From: Pseudorasbora parva
Taxonomy: Eukaryota; Chordata; Actinopteri; Cypriniformes; Gobionidae
Direction of reading: 5' to 3'
Length of the DNA: 64,000 bases
NCBI RefSeq assembly: GCF_024679245.1
Contig: NC_090174.1
Span: 50,537,538-50,601,537, forward strand
The notes under the pieces: model-generated
Seen by the model: the letters and a program-made list of their open reading frames with translations, nothing else
What the model was told of the DNA's origin: nothing
The model's database searches: none
In this document: positions 12,442 to 25,638 of the stretch, piece by piece
How the letters are laid out: each line of letters opens with the position of its first letter
Position numbering within the stretch: the first letter of the stretch is position 1
Translations under genes and position numbers: made by a program

Positions 12442-12996
12442 ACAATAAAAGCCCAGCACTCTCACTCAGTCTTGAGCAGTTTCTCAATATGTGTTCTTGT
12501 CTGTACTTGTGTTTTTGTGGAGATGTAAAATGTCATCATTTGCTTCCCAAGTAGGCTACTGTTCCAATTCAAATAGTCACATCTAGCCGAGTTCAAATCC
12601 CTAGATGTGTTTTTGCTCTGCACCTTTTAATCGAAGATGCATCAGGAGGAGACTTGAGTGAACTTGAGACAGCCAAGTATCCCAGAATGCATCTGGCACC
12701 AACTAGTACGCATCAATAGTGGAGGAGAAAACCCATGTAATAAAAATAAAATAAAAATACTGTTATTGTGTCCCAAAATGTAGTTTTAAGAGTTTTTCAG
12801 GTAAGCGATTTAAAATTTTGCTCCAACAGTTTCACCGGGTGCTTAGCGTTGGAGAACAGACTTATCTGTCCTTCTGACATTTGCTGCTGAGTCTAATGTA
12901 TCTAGTTGTTGGGATCATGGGATATAATTCATATCTAACAGGCAATCTTTGGTCTCATGTATCTATTTTTTACCCCCGGGCATATTATTATTATAC

Positions 12997-13356
12997 TGTC
13001 AGACACAGATGAGGACACAGATGGATAAGTGATAGTGCAAAGTTTATTAACAGAGGTATGGACACAGGTGATACTTAGAAGGGTGCTTGACACTCAGACG
13101 ATGGACAAAGGTGGTGCAGACGAGTATGAAGATGACGATGATGACGAGGATGAAGAGGAAGACGAGGAAGGATGATGATGAGGGCATCGGATAAGGACAG
13201 GTAGTCGTGGGTAGATCGGTGCGAGACCAGACGGTGAATGGGAAGGTGAGGAGTGTCTTTATAGTGTTGCTGGTGATGGTGCCCAGGTGAACAGAATTCA
13301 GGTGATGGTGAACGAGTGGGGTGGCTGTGTCCGAAGGGGGTTGTGAGGGCGTGACA
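12997..13356 (-). repeat. Probable solo LTR (360 bp, TG...CA)
   Basis: On the minus strand the segment begins TGTCACGCCCTC and ends GTGTCTGACA. It contains a TATA-like ctataaag about 90 bp in and an aataaactttg polyadenylation signal near the 3' end, the normal order for an LTR. The flanks tatac and catac match at 4 of 5 positions, compatible with an old 5-bp duplication. No gag or pol sequence is adjacent, so the copy probably formed by recombination between two LTRs. An open frame on its minus strand is rich in His and Pro, comes from simple CCT/CAT runs, and is not a gene. Confidence 0.65.
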
Positions 13357-13396
13357 CATACATTTTTTATATTTGTTTAAATTTACTAGAGCATTG

Positions 13397-14081
13397 TAGC
13401 CTCACGTGGTCATACTCAATTCTAGTCAGAATATGAGTCTGAAACTGCTCCATTGCTCCAACTGCACTGTGTTGTCCCTCCAACTGCACTGTGTTGTCCC
13501 TCCAACTGCACTGTGTTTCCCCTCCAACTGCACTGTGTTGTCCCTCCAACTGCACTGTGTTTCCCCTCCAACTGCACTGTGTTGTCCCTCCAACTGCACT
13601 GTGTTGTCCCTCCAACTGCACTGTGTTTCCCCTCCAACTGCACTGTGTTTCCCCTCCAACTGCACTGTGTTGTCCCTCCAACTGCACTGTGTTGTCCCTC
13701 CAACTGCACTGTGTTTCCCCTCCAACTGCACTGTGTTGTCCCTCCAACTGCACTGTGTTGTCCCTCCAACTGCACTGTGTTTCCCCTCCAACTGCACTGT
13801 GTTGTCCCTCCAACTGCACTGTGTTGTCCCTCCAACTGCACTGTGTTGCCCCCCTCCCCAAGCTCTCCGTTTAGTATCCGAACGAATATAATCCAAGTCC
13901 CCTTTGATAACGTGCATGATTCCGTTACTGTTTATCATCTGTCCGTCATCGTCTAAAGCCCGCCCTGATGATTTCATTGGTCCGAACAGTTTCTGTTCCG
14001 GGATAATTACTCCTCTATGGATTGAGGCCAGACTGAACTGCCTGACCTAAACATTATGTGGGCGGGGCTAAGTTCAGTCTA
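13397..14081 (-). mobile_element. TAGCCT/AGGCTA element, copy 2, swollen by a minisatellite
   Basis: The ends are tagcctcacgtgg on the left and ttcagtcta on the right (a decayed AGGCTA end). An exact 9-bp duplication, agagcattg, lies at 13388-13396 and 14082-14090. Both ends match copy 1 (3881-4262) in reverse, including tagccccgcccac and cctctatggatt-type blocks. The interior has been replaced or expanded by 18 copies of a 22-bp unit (13456-13850). The copy has no coding capacity. Confidence 0.8.
13456..13850. repeat. 22-bp minisatellite, 18 units
   Basis: The unit is tccaactgcactgtgttgtccc (A), alternating with a variant ending gtttcccc (B). The last unit has a run of C. Reading along the array gives AABABAABBAABAABAA plus a terminal variant. 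The unit is not a multiple of 3 and contains no stop in most frames. Several long overlapping frames on both strands therefore read through it, giving cysteine-rich or serine/tryptophan-rich artefacts. None is a real protein. Confidence 0.95.
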
Positions 14082-14117
14082 AGAGCATTGTACTAGAGCA
14101 CTGACTTTGTATTTCTG

Positions 14118-14242
<125 letters not shown>

Positions 14243-14249
14243 AAATCCA

Positions 14250-14560
14250 GTCTTGACCTGTACCTTGTTTATGTCTTACGCAAGTGAACTGGAACCGGCA
14301 TGTTTATTGCTCGGTAGTGCGATCCATTTAGCTCCACAAGTCAGTGCACGGGTGGGCTTGAGGCGGTGTATCACCACGCGATGACGTCAAGGCGAGGCAC
14401 ATTCTGTGATCTCTCATTTGCTGGGCCTGGTGTCAATAAAAGCTTTTCTTTTTCTAACAAGGAAGTTTTCGTCACCAAAACTTACAGGATAATCTTATAT
14501 CTTATATATTAACTTTTATATACCAGTAGCTCAAGGGAAAGTTGATTTATCAATTCATCA
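14250..14560 (+). mobile_element. 3' fragment of the TTTAAAGG element family
   Basis: The stretch with gggcctggtg, caataaaagcttttcttt, acttacaggataatctta and ctcaagggaaagttgattta repeats the right-hand 280 bp of the element at 24420-25983, in the same order and spacing. The left part and the end itself are missing. It starts directly after the microsatellite, which may have grown at its broken edge. Confidence 0.7.
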
Positions 14561-14589
14561 TATTTTCATATTTTTTTAAAAATAATTTT

Positions 14590-17577
14590 GTATTGTGTTT
14601 TTGTCATTTTATTAGTTAAAAAATATTAGTTATTAAAATGTATTATTTCAGTTTTACTTTTGAAACTAGTTTATTTATTTCCAGTTCATAATTTTTATTT
14701 TAGTACTTCAACTTCAATTTCAGATTACTGCCAAGGCAAGCATTTCTAATTACAAACAGAATAGCCTCATGAACTACAGTCTTTCTGAGAAACATTTGCT
14801 TTTGAATCAGCTACAATGCTCATAATTATTTTGTCTGCTTATCTACAATCCAGAAATGCACTCGAGGTAATTTTTATGAAGATAGAATGGATGCAGCTCT
14901 TCACAAATTCTGCCAGTCCCACATCAGCCTTTTTAGCCATCTGAGGTGCAACACCTGAATGTAGTCCATTTCTATTCTTGATTTTCTGTTTTTGTTAGAA
15001 ATGGCATGGTCAAACAATGCAGTCTGTTTGGGGGAGAATCCTACCATAAATCACAATTTCTTAGTAGGAGAATTCATGAATTTAGATGGAAATTCAGTGA
15101 AGGCAGAAGAAAATGGGGTGAGGTAAGGGTCTAACCCTTTTTTCTAGTAAGCACCTTATGACAGTGGCGTTCACAGACCTCCACGGAGGCAGGGGTAAGT
15201 CAGGAGGGTGTGGGATGAGTGGAGGAGGGGTTATTCCCCCTCATTCGAAATTGTGTTTGTTTTGCGAGACACTGAAAAAGGCACTGTCACGATTAAAGTG
15301 GCAGGGTCTCAGTAAGTGATTCTGATTCTTTTTACTAAATGCATATATATCACTGTCAAGTCTTTAACTCAGATTTGCATTATTCCTTTTTATTTTTTAA
15401 TTAACATGCGTCACAAGTCACGGCTGAAGGGTGTTGTTAGGCACAACTCGAAGCGGAGTAAAAGTAATACCTTATTGCTTTTATAAGCAGTTATCAACGG
15501 CAAAAAAATGTATCAATGCAACTTTCATGAAAAAAAAAAATCACTAAAAGCTTTTCTTCCGCTCTACGTCTTTATGAGCGAGTCCGTCAGTAGCGAAGAC
15601 TTTTATATTAAAAGGACTGAAACTTCTTGTGAACACGGAACAAATGACAAATGATTTGAATAGCACTGCCAGTGACCTGACGGGAAATGCTAAATCTGAA
15701 TGTAGGAAATAAATTCATTCACCTGATCTCACACACACACCATTATCTTTTACATAATATGTTTACATCGCTAAGAGTGGTTGCTAAGGGTGTTGTGCAG
15801 TGACACACAGAACCATTGGGCGAAGTGGTAAAAGCCGTGTTTTACCGTGAATAAAACACTGATGACCAATCAGAATAAAGAACTGGAACTAAGTACCTTA
15901 TAAAAATGGTAATAGAATACTCAGTACTACAGCAAGTACTCATGAAATCCCAAGCAGTGTCAAAGTTATTACATGTTAAAGAAAATATACAGTTAACTAG
16001 ACAAATACAAATAACTAGAACAAATAATCAATAATTTCAACAATTACCAATATTCAACAACTATACTTACTAATGTCTTCCATCTCTTCTGGGGTCTGAT
16101 TCCATGTGTATCCCATCTGCTTGCGGTCAACCTCAAAAATATAAACTGAATAATTATAATACATGCAGTTTTCCTGAGATATTTGTACTTTTAAAAAAAC
16201 TTATTTGCACTGTGGGGCCAAGTAGTGAAAGCAAAAAGGAAATCAAAATATAAGCAAAAGTTTAGTGAACAAAAAAACAGATACAAAATGTTTTATTACA
16301 CATGGACAACTATATGTAAGTATCAGGCCTAATTTAAATTTCATAGTGCAACATTTCTACAGTTATATCCCCCATCCATTTCCAATCCTTAAGAGCACTG
16401 AAGACCTTCGGTTTCATTGTCAGCTCTACAGCTGATGAGATTTGAATTGGATTTTACTTGCAATTTAAATTAGAATTGACCTCGGCCCTGGTGTGTGATC
16501 TGCAGTATTTCTCACATGGATGTATGTTCTCAAGCTTAACAGAGATTTAAATAATTCACTCACACTTGCTGCCAAAACTGGGTAATCAGCCTGTGGGCCT
16601 GAGAGGAGGACATGAGGAAAAGAAAGGATTAGACAGAGGTGAGGAGGAGGAGGAGAAGAGGAAGAGGAAGTGGAGGAAGGGAATCTTAACAGAGTGAATC
16701 CACATGCATAATTAAGACTGTGACAGGGATATATATAAAGAGAATACTCTTTAATGACTACAGATGATTACAGATTATAGCCTTGAATGAGATGAGCAAT
16801 AACATCTCAATAAAGGTCAGTGTTTATGTGCATCTGGATGTTGGCTATTTTTTTTTTTTTACTTACAAATAGGTCACTTCTTTTTTTCTTTTCTTTTAAT
16901 AATTTGCTGATGATCTAAAAGGAAACCATCATATCTGACCGCATCTCCAAGCTTGCATCCTGTAGACGACATAATGTTTTTTAATGGTTAATAAATCAAT
17001 CCATTTAGCAATGCAGTACAACTTTCAGAAAAGTGAAGTGCACATGCAAACTCTCTATGGGAAAATTCACTTGAAATGTTCACAGCACAAAATCCTTATT
17101 CATTAAATATCATTGTGTCTTATTCAATAACCTTCGGCAATCTTTATGCACTCAAGTAGCATTGCACGGTGAATATTTAAATGAAGTCACTGACATTTTG
17201 TTTATCTCAAATACGCCCCCTTTCTATGCAAATTAACTCTAATTCATTGTGCCTCTTTCACAAAATATTTTGCTATTGCTTGCTGCAATTAATGTTAAAC
17301 TGTTACTGCCCACAGAAAGCAGATGTTAAACACAATCGCCTTTAAAAGAGATGTTCGTTTAAGTCAAATTAGGCAGATTATTGAAGAGAAGTGTACTATG
17401 ACTTTTATAAGCAAGTAGGCGTACAGTGTTCGCCTGGAATTGGTGAAAAGTCCCATAGACCTAAAGTGCCTCCATTGTGCTATTTAAAAGCTCCTAATTT
17501 TGTTTTGGAGTGCTCCTAAAACAGATTTACATGCATCAAAGGTCAAAAAAGATTTTAATTTTCATATAATATACATT
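14590..17577. other. Gene-free unassigned stretch
   Basis: The stretch contains an A/T-rich segment with attagttaaaa-type runs at about 14600-14720, which also occurs at 20125-20340 and 32800-33000. There is a purine run near 16630-16680. I see no exon, RNA gene or bounded transposon in it. Confidence 0.45.
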
Positions 17578-17586
17578 GCACATCAC

Positions 17587-18117
17587 TAGCCTTGAAATTT
17601 AGAAACACCCTAGCGGCAGCAAATCTAATCTGCCTGCGAGTGTCGTCTGGTAACTCTAAATACACTTCTGAGCTGTAAACGCCAAACTCTGGTCGGGCCA
17701 ATCACATCGTATCTAGAGTCAGCGGGTGGGGCTTAACATAATGACGACGGCCGAGTTGCGTTTGCGTGCTTCTAGTAAACACAGAAACTGGAGAACAGCA
17801 GTCTTTCGAATCAGCTTTGACCACGACTCTGGAAGACTTGGAGTTAATCTTTTCTCTGAGAAAAGAACAAAGAACGGCACTGAAGTCATTCTTAAAAAGG
17901 GAAGAGGTGTTCGTAGTTTTGCCGACCGGATACGGCGAAAGTTTAATCTTTCAACTAGCTCCACTTCACCTTCTTTGCTCTGGTTTGTGGTAGCGCTATC
18001 CTAACGCGTGCAGAGGGAGTTTGAAAGACAACCGTTTATCTCGCCCCTCAGATTGAGCCCTGTCAATGGGGAGTTTCCAGACCAAACATCTTGATGTGGG
18101 TCTGGCTTGTCAGGCTA
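17587..18117 (+). mobile_element. TAGCCT/AGGCTA element, copy 3 (531 bp) with helicase fragment
   Basis: It starts tagccttgaaatttag and ends ggcttgtcaggcta. The exact 9-bp duplication gcacatcac lies at 17578-17586 and 18118-18126. The body matches copies 4 (25103) and 5 (30050, reversed) almost throughout, including the 3' block gagtttccagaccaaacatc. It carries the helicase-like segment annotated separately. The nine-base duplication and TAGCCT ends define the family. I cannot name the superfamily with certainty. Confidence 0.85.
17766..17993 (+). pseudogene. RecQ-like helicase N-terminal fragment in a transposon
   Basis: The 75-codon frame reads LRKEQRTALKSFLKREEVFV at residues 31-50, then VLPTGYGESLIFQLAPL. 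This is the opening of a superfamily 2 RecQ-type helicase core. The LR..Q..AL..FL..E.VFVV segment is the motif 0 region, and LPTGYGxS is motif I (Walker A, residues 53-59). The catalytic lysine of GYGKS is replaced by glutamate, so ATP binding would be lost. Only about 60 residues of a core normally several hundred long are present, with nothing downstream for motifs Ia-VI. It is a relic exon inside a small transposon, not a gene. The parent element or gene probably encoded a full helicase. The same segment is broken differently in the copies near 25400 and 30250. Confidence 0.6.
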
Positions 18118-18126
18118 GCACATCAC

Positions 18127-21118
18127 CACATTTTTCAAGGATTCTCAAACGTCGTTGGATGAATCAGCCTTTCTAAAGCCCTCCTTTCTGCGAGCCTGCT
18201 CTGCTCTGATTGGCCCAGTTTGTTGTGATTGGCCTACCTGTTGTGTTTTTGGAAGTGAAACACCCATTACCATAACTGAACCCAGCTCAGTGAATGTACA
18301 CATTGTAAAGACAGAAATGATGATGTCGATTTTACAATATCAATCAAGTCCGATGATGAAACATTGGAAGAACTAGTTATTCAACCCGAACCCCCATTGC
18401 AAGGACGGCTTGAGCAGGACGTTTTTTAGTGATACCCTATTCATTTCGAGGCACATAATGAGATGTTGAAACTGTAATTCTTCACCAAGAGTATGACCAT
18501 CAACAAACCCAGGTGTATATTTCAAAAAAATGTTTTGCATATGTGGGAATTGTATGAATATCAGCACATACGTTATCCCAGCACTAACATAAATGACTGA
18601 TGTAACAAACGTTTGTAAAACAAATCTTGCTCCTATATCTTTACTCAAAGTAGTAAGAACGACAGACAACCTGCATTAAAAGACAAAGGTTTAGGTAATA
18701 ATGGCCCACAGCTGCTTAGCAGAAGTATTTCAGTAAGACAGTAATAATGTGAGTTTGCCTGAAACTTACACAATATAAAACACAAAACTATGCATTTTGA
18801 ACACCTATTATATACATCAATAATAATTCATACTTACAGGTTGTAATTCTGAGAAACAAGCTGGTCCCAATAAACTGGGTATTGACCAGTTTTTCAAGAG
18901 CAAGCGTTTGGCGAATCCTGTTCACAAGCAGACAATGTAGCATTATGCAAATATCTTTTCTAGTGATGTAGAACTGTCAACCAGTGTGATTCAAAATATA
19001 AATGACTCGTATAGGCAGTTTAGAGTCGATTTTTTCTTTTGGGAGAAACAAACTTTTTCATGCACTTTCGACTTTACAACTTTACAACTTCACTTTCGAC
19101 GCTAATTCACAAACAGCTAAATTGCACACTGCATGAAAGGAAATATTTGAAAACCAATGCAAAAATGTTTTTATTCCCTTTCTGGACATGGACAGTAAAG
19201 TGTGCATTGACTGATTATGCTCTGGGACTAAAATATAAAATATCTTAAACTGTGTTCTGAAGATGAACGGAGGTCTTACGGGTGAGGAACGACATTAGGG
19301 TGAGTCATTAATGACATCAATTTCATTTTTGGGTGAACTAACCCTTTTAACAGAACCAACTGCAAAAGTACTGATCATTTTTGGACTAAACCAGCTGCCA
19401 TAGTCAGCTGTGCTGACATTATGTGCATGACATTACTTGATAGATCATTGGCAATATTTTCGGAAGATGAGCATGTCAGAGTTTTTGAAGTGACGAGCGA
19501 TGCATGCTCGCCGTTTGCAGTGCATTAGAACGTTGTTTTCAAGTCGCATCCACGCTTCATAATAGAAATGTATTGTTTGCATACTGTGGTAAATACACAC
19601 AATGCAGTAGATTAAGGTCAGGGACAAAACCAACCTGTGCAGTCGTCTCTCCATAGTTGTGTAGTTTGCTGGATTTTCCACTCGTAAATTCTGACCAATC
19701 GAAAAGCAGTTTAGGAAATACGCCATGGCCAATGAGTGATGTGAATGTTGCCATGTGACTGCATTTAGGTTCGTTTCAACTGGTTTGGACCAAAGCAATC
19801 AGTGTGGTGTGAAAAAGAAACAAAAAAGCTGAAAAATGCAACAATGTATAATTGTTTGCTATTGGTTCGGACCAAATGAACTGAACTAGAGATGTGAAAG
19901 CAACCTATATCACCATAGTAACTAGCCACCCAGACAACCATTTAGACCTGTGTAGAAACATAAACAAGCCATCTCAGCACTAGAACACCGCACAGATTTA
20001 GGAGTTCTACTTGCAATCACACAAAAGATTGCTAGTTCTAACTGCCTAGTGAAGTTTTGCAACGGCAAGCACTGCTCACATTTTCTCCATAAAATGTAAA
20101 TGTCCACATATCTATATCTCTATAGATATTTTATTAACATTTTAAATTAGATTATTTTCAGTTTTCATTTTATTTTAAGGTGTCTTTTTTTCTCACGTGA
20201 TTTTGTCATTTTTATTAGTTTAGTGATTAGTTCTTATTCCTATTAGTTTCTAGATTAAATGTATCTTTTATTTCAGTTTTAGCTTTAGTAAATTTAGTGC
20301 TTCAACTTAAGTTGAAAAATAGATTGCCTAATTTTACAACCATTAGAGTAACATCGGAGCTACACTTAACAGCTATTATTAAGTCAAAGAGCCCTAATCT
20401 GATGCTATAGTTTGCACTTGAATAATATGCTCAGCTGATTCATAAAGATGATAATGTTCCAGCAGTTTAAACATTTGTCATGTGTTTCCTACGGAGATAC
20501 ATCCAGAGACTGTTAACTTTGGCTATTGCCATCAGGCTGGTCATAATTAGATCAGAAAACGACACATGCAAGTGCTATGAATAGTAATGAGGGTTAGGCC
20601 ATCTGCATTGGCAACTACGCAGTGTTTAAAACTGTTGTAGCGAATTTTGTTCTCATTAAAAGGCCCCAGATGACAAGCTTTGATTTTCCCACAACAATGC
20701 CTATGATGGTATTAATGCACAAACCAATTCACAGGCCGTCGCTTGCACTGGATCCATGGAGAAAAAAAGCCTGGAAAATATGCAGTGTTATTCCACACAG
20801 AGGTATCATTCACAGGAAATGTTCTGTTTTTCATTTTAGGGAAAACATTGGCCCTTGATTGCAGAATTGATTTTTTTTGTGTGTTGCTGTTGTCATGCCA
20901 GCAGTATGCAAATTAACTGTTTTGTGTACTGTATGGCCGTCAAAAGGCTCAAGCCAGATTGTTCACAATCTGCTGTCCATTTCACCAACTGTCCATCTCA
21001 TGCTGAAAACCAAACCAGAACACCCTGTAACCATCCACCAGGACGGATCCAACCTCTTCACAACATATTGCAGTGAGAGTTGAATAAATAGACCCTGGGA
21101 CGGCTTGCCTGAAACACT
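18127..21118. other. Gene-free stretch with old repeats
   Basis: Apart from the MITE fragment at 19185-19352, I see only old interspersed DNA. A region at about 19440-19900 with accaatcgaaaag and ggttcggaccaaatgaactg looks like a common fish repeat but has no clear ends. An attttattagttta-type segment lies at 20125-20340. No exon is supported. The frames on the minus strand near 18373-20107 and the plus-strand frames near 20622-21083 lack domain patterns. Confidence 0.45.
19185..19352 (-). repeat. MITE end fragment (gggttagttcaccc type)
   Basis: The block gaagatgaacggaggtctta, followed by acattagggtgagtcattaa and tttttgggtgaactaaccct, is the terminal 170 bp of the MITE seen in fuller form at 36178-38236 and again at 22500-22744. 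It ends at a ttttaa, the expected TTAA-like border. Confidence 0.7.
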
Positions 21119-21120
21119 AG

Positions 21121-21255
<135 letters not shown>

Positions 21256-21875
21256 AACACCTGCAGCTCACATTTAGACCCAAAAGGCATCTTTTCGTTT
21301 TGGTCAAGGTGGTACAATGACAGCAGTTTACCAAATCCTTCAAGGCTAGAATCACAGTTGATGGATAAGTGACTGAACATGCCATGACACACTTAATGTC
21401 AGTCCACTCGTGGAACTGGAGCCAAGGATTTAAAGAGCTCAGACCGTCTGTCGGCTACCCTGCATACGTGGAAGCTTATTCACTTATCTGATTCACGACT
21501 GAAACAGTCCCCCAGTTCTCTCCATATCTTATTCATAAAACCCATATGCCACATGCAGCTGGGTCCCACACAGCCTATTCCCACTACACTTGCTGTGGCT
21601 TATGGAATAGAGATCATATTAATATAGATCATTTAAAGCACTTATCCTGATCATTCCTTAAAGTTGTGCCTTTGCAGTGTTTGACAGTTCAATGGGCTTT
21701 TTATACATGTGCTTGCATGTATGCAAAACCACCAGATAACACCAGGGGGTGTGTCCAGATGGATGGGGCTATCCACCTCAGATACCGATAACATTACATT
21801 TACAGTTCTGCATATGGCAGATGCTTTTAATTAGAAGTTCATTTTAGTGAATTGAAGCTATAGCCTTTTTTGATC

Positions 21876-22197
21876 CCGATCTCACGAAAATGCGTATAAA
21901 TAGGACGAGTGTGGAATCTCGTGGAATGTATACGCCAGAATGAGTTTTGCCGTGCATATGGTACGCGTTTTTTTGCGTGCATATGATACACACTTTATAG
22001 CGTATTATACGTACAACCCCCCCACCCCACCCCACTACCCTAATCCTACCCAAGAGCGTGTCATATGCACGCCATAAAGTGTGTAAAGCATATGCACATG
22101 GAAAACTGCGTAGCATTTGCACGGCAAAACTCATTTTGGCTTATCCATTCCACGAGATTTCACACTCATGCTATTGATATGCATTACCATGAGATCG
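21876..22197. mobile_element. Palindromic MITE (gatctcac / gtgagatc-like ends)
   Basis: The left arm (cccgatctcacgaaaatgcg, then tctcgtggaatgtatacgcc and agaatgagttttgccgtgca) is mirrored by the right arm (tgcacggcaaaactcatttt, then ccacgagatttcacactcat and ttaccatgagatcg). The core has a run of C and ccctaatcctaccc. It is non-coding, with boundaries good to about 10 bp. Confidence 0.7.
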
Positions 22198-22499
22198 TGT
22201 TGTCTTTTTTCAGAAAGTAATGACCTTGGCTAAACTCTGACTGCCCATCTTTAATAAAGCTCAATAGGGGAGAATAAGGGTTTCAATTTCAGGAAAGTCA
22301 ATTCATGAATAAACACATGCACTCTAAACAAAAATGATGCTACCATATGCACAGTTTTGCACACAAGCTCTCTCAATCGCACGCGGATGATCTGAAAATT
22401 TCAATAAACAAGCAGAGAATCAATCAATCATGAATCAATCCGCTGATTCATTACCGTTTGAATCTTTATTTGAGGTTTGAAAACAAAAGCGGAAGAGAA

Positions 22500-22744
22500 G
22501 ACCATGCTGAATAAAGTTGTAGTTTTTATTTTTGGACCAAAATGTTTTTTTGATGCTTCAAGAGATTCTAATTAACTAACTGATGTCACATATGGACTAC
22601 TTTGAGGATGTTTTTATTCCCTTTCTGGACATGGACAGTATATTGTGTTATCGAAGATGAACGGAGGTCTTACGGGCGTGGAACAACATTAGGGTGAGTC
22701 ATTAATGACATCAATTTCATTTTTGGGTGAACTAACCATTTAAG
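22500..22744 (-). repeat. MITE half-copy (gggttagttcaccc type)
   Basis: It contains the ordered blocks ccatgctgaataaagttg, ttggaccaaaatg, taactgatgtcacatatgga and acattagggtgagtcattaa, ending ttttgggtgaactaaccatttaa. This is the reverse of the left arm of the 36178-38236 element, so the copy is half of a foldback MITE. Confidence 0.7.
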
Positions 22745-24105
<1,361 letters not shown>

Positions 24106-24877
24106 CTGGGTGAAGGAGTAGAGATGGCTACTCTAATTGAGCACAAAGATTTGTGGCTGGCTTGCACAATCTGTGCTCACTGAATCCCTCAGCCATGATG
24201 TGGGCACTTGAGTTGAAGTCTTTTTGGGAACTGTCTGTTTTTGAGATCCTACATTTCCTGAGGGGATTCTCTGGTTTCTCAGCCTAACATCACTGACGTG
24301 CACATTTAAAAAGAGGACAGATCTTATTTTACACACATAATGGAATCATTTGCCATCAGTGAATGGCTGTCATTGTAAAAGGGAGAATCAATGGCAAATA
24401 CAATAGGAAATTGATAGTTTTAAAGGTGTCATGAACTGTTTATTTTTTATACTGTTGTTTGAGGTCAATTAATGATATTGGTGTGGATTTTACATTCAAA
24501 AACATCATAACTAATAAGTAATAGGCTATTTTCTACACTGGTTTTGAGGCTCTCTCCTGAACGCTGGTTTTGATTGGCGTGCCGCAATGGAGACTTGGAA
24601 GTAAACGCCCACGGCTAGGATTGGATAATATTTGCATATTTAATGAGCTTAAGCTCACCTGTCAGTTCAGTTCACATGAGGGAGGGATTGTTTTGAAAGC
24701 GGCAACCGGAATAAACGTCTTTATCAAACAAACAAAATTATTTATTTCTCATCCACCCGCGATTGTTTGGACTATTATTTTTGTATTATATTGCCCACAC
24801 GATCGGTCGATATAAGCAAAAACCCTTAATGTCAAGCTGAGAGAGAGAGAACACCGCAGAACAAGAACATAAATATT

Positions 24878-25003
24878 ATGAGATTCATCGGCTGGCCGAC
24901 GGGCTTCCGTTTTGGTTGCCCGTCTGGAAAACACACAGCTTTAAAAAACAAACATTGGGCTTTGCGTGCCCTGGCCCATATGTCTGAGTCCAGCGTGCTA
25001 AAG
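24878..25003 (+). CDS. Candidate first coding exon of a transposon gene, unrecognised
   Basis: An ATG at 24878 opens 42 codons (MRFIGWPTGFRFGCPSGKHT onward, ending AHMSESSVLK) that run without a stop into aag/gtatgt, a good 5' splice site at 25004. It lies in the middle of the TTAA-bordered element, downstream of a promoter-like segment. I do not recognise the peptide. Against it: 42 open codons can occur by chance, and no downstream exon is visible before the TAGCCT insertion 100 bp on. If real, it would be the first exon of a gene whose remainder has been deleted, which is how many non-autonomous elements arise. Confidence 0.25.
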
Positions 25004-25102
25004 GTATGTTTCTGTTAGACACGTACAGATAAGCAAAACCATCTATAACAATGCAATACTATTACATATAAAAAACACGTTTTACTCACATAAGTGTGTT
25101 GC

Positions 25103-25638
25103 TAGCCTAGAAATCGGCAGCAAATTTAATCTGCCCGCAAGTGTCGTCTAGGAACTCTCAATACCCTTCTGAGCTGTATTCCCCTAACTCTTGCCGGACC
25201 AACTCTAACTCTTCCCCTAACTCTTGCCGGATCGTGTATAGAGTCGATGGGCGGGGCCATAATGACGACGGCCGAGTTGCGTTTGCGTGCTTCTAGTAAA
25301 CACAGAAACTGGCGAACGGCGGTCTTTCGAATCAGCTTTGACCGCAACTCTGGAAGACTTGGAGTTAATCTTTTCTCTGAGAAAAGAACAAAGAGCGGCA
25401 CTGAAGTCATTCTTAAAAAGGGAAGAGGTGTTCAGAGTTTAGCCGACCGGATACGGCAAATGTTTAATCTATCAACAAGCTCCGTTTCACCTTCGTTGCT
25501 CTGATTGGTTGTAGCGCTATCCTATCGCGTGCAGAGGGAGTTTCAAAGACAACCGTTTATCCCGCCCCTCGGATTGAGCCCTGTCTATGGTGAGTTTCCA
25601 GACCAAACATCTTGATGTGGGTCTGGCTTGTCAGGCTA
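25103..25638 (+). mobile_element. TAGCCT/AGGCTA element, copy 4 (536 bp) with helicase fragment
   Basis: It starts tagcctagaaatcgg and ends ggcttgtcaggcta, with the exact 9-bp duplication gtgtgttgc at 25094-25102 and 25639-25647. It is inserted in the TTAA-bordered element at 24420-25983, so it is younger than that. A short internal duplication near 25190-25225 (ctctaactcttcccctaact) is peculiar to this copy. Confidence 0.85.
25290..25515 (+). pseudogene. RecQ-like helicase fragment, second copy
   Basis: In the frame matching copy 3, the segment reads KSFLKREEVFRV, then a stop (tag), then PTGYGKCLIYQQAP. This copy keeps the Walker A lysine lost in copy 3 but has cysteine in place of the following serine and a stop just before the motif. 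The three copies are damaged at different positions, which implies a common ancestor whose motif I read LPTGYGKSLI. The fragment cannot encode a helicase. Confidence 0.55.

Noticed and set aside
13075..13359. His/Pro-rich 94-codon minus-strand frame
   Set aside because: It lies entirely within a probable solo LTR, with simple-sequence composition and no domain.
13367..13977. Several overlapping 120-180 codon frames on both strands, cysteine-rich or GGxTQCSW-like
   Set aside because: They only read through the 22-bp tandem repeat. The unit length cycles all frames, and there is no start context or domain.
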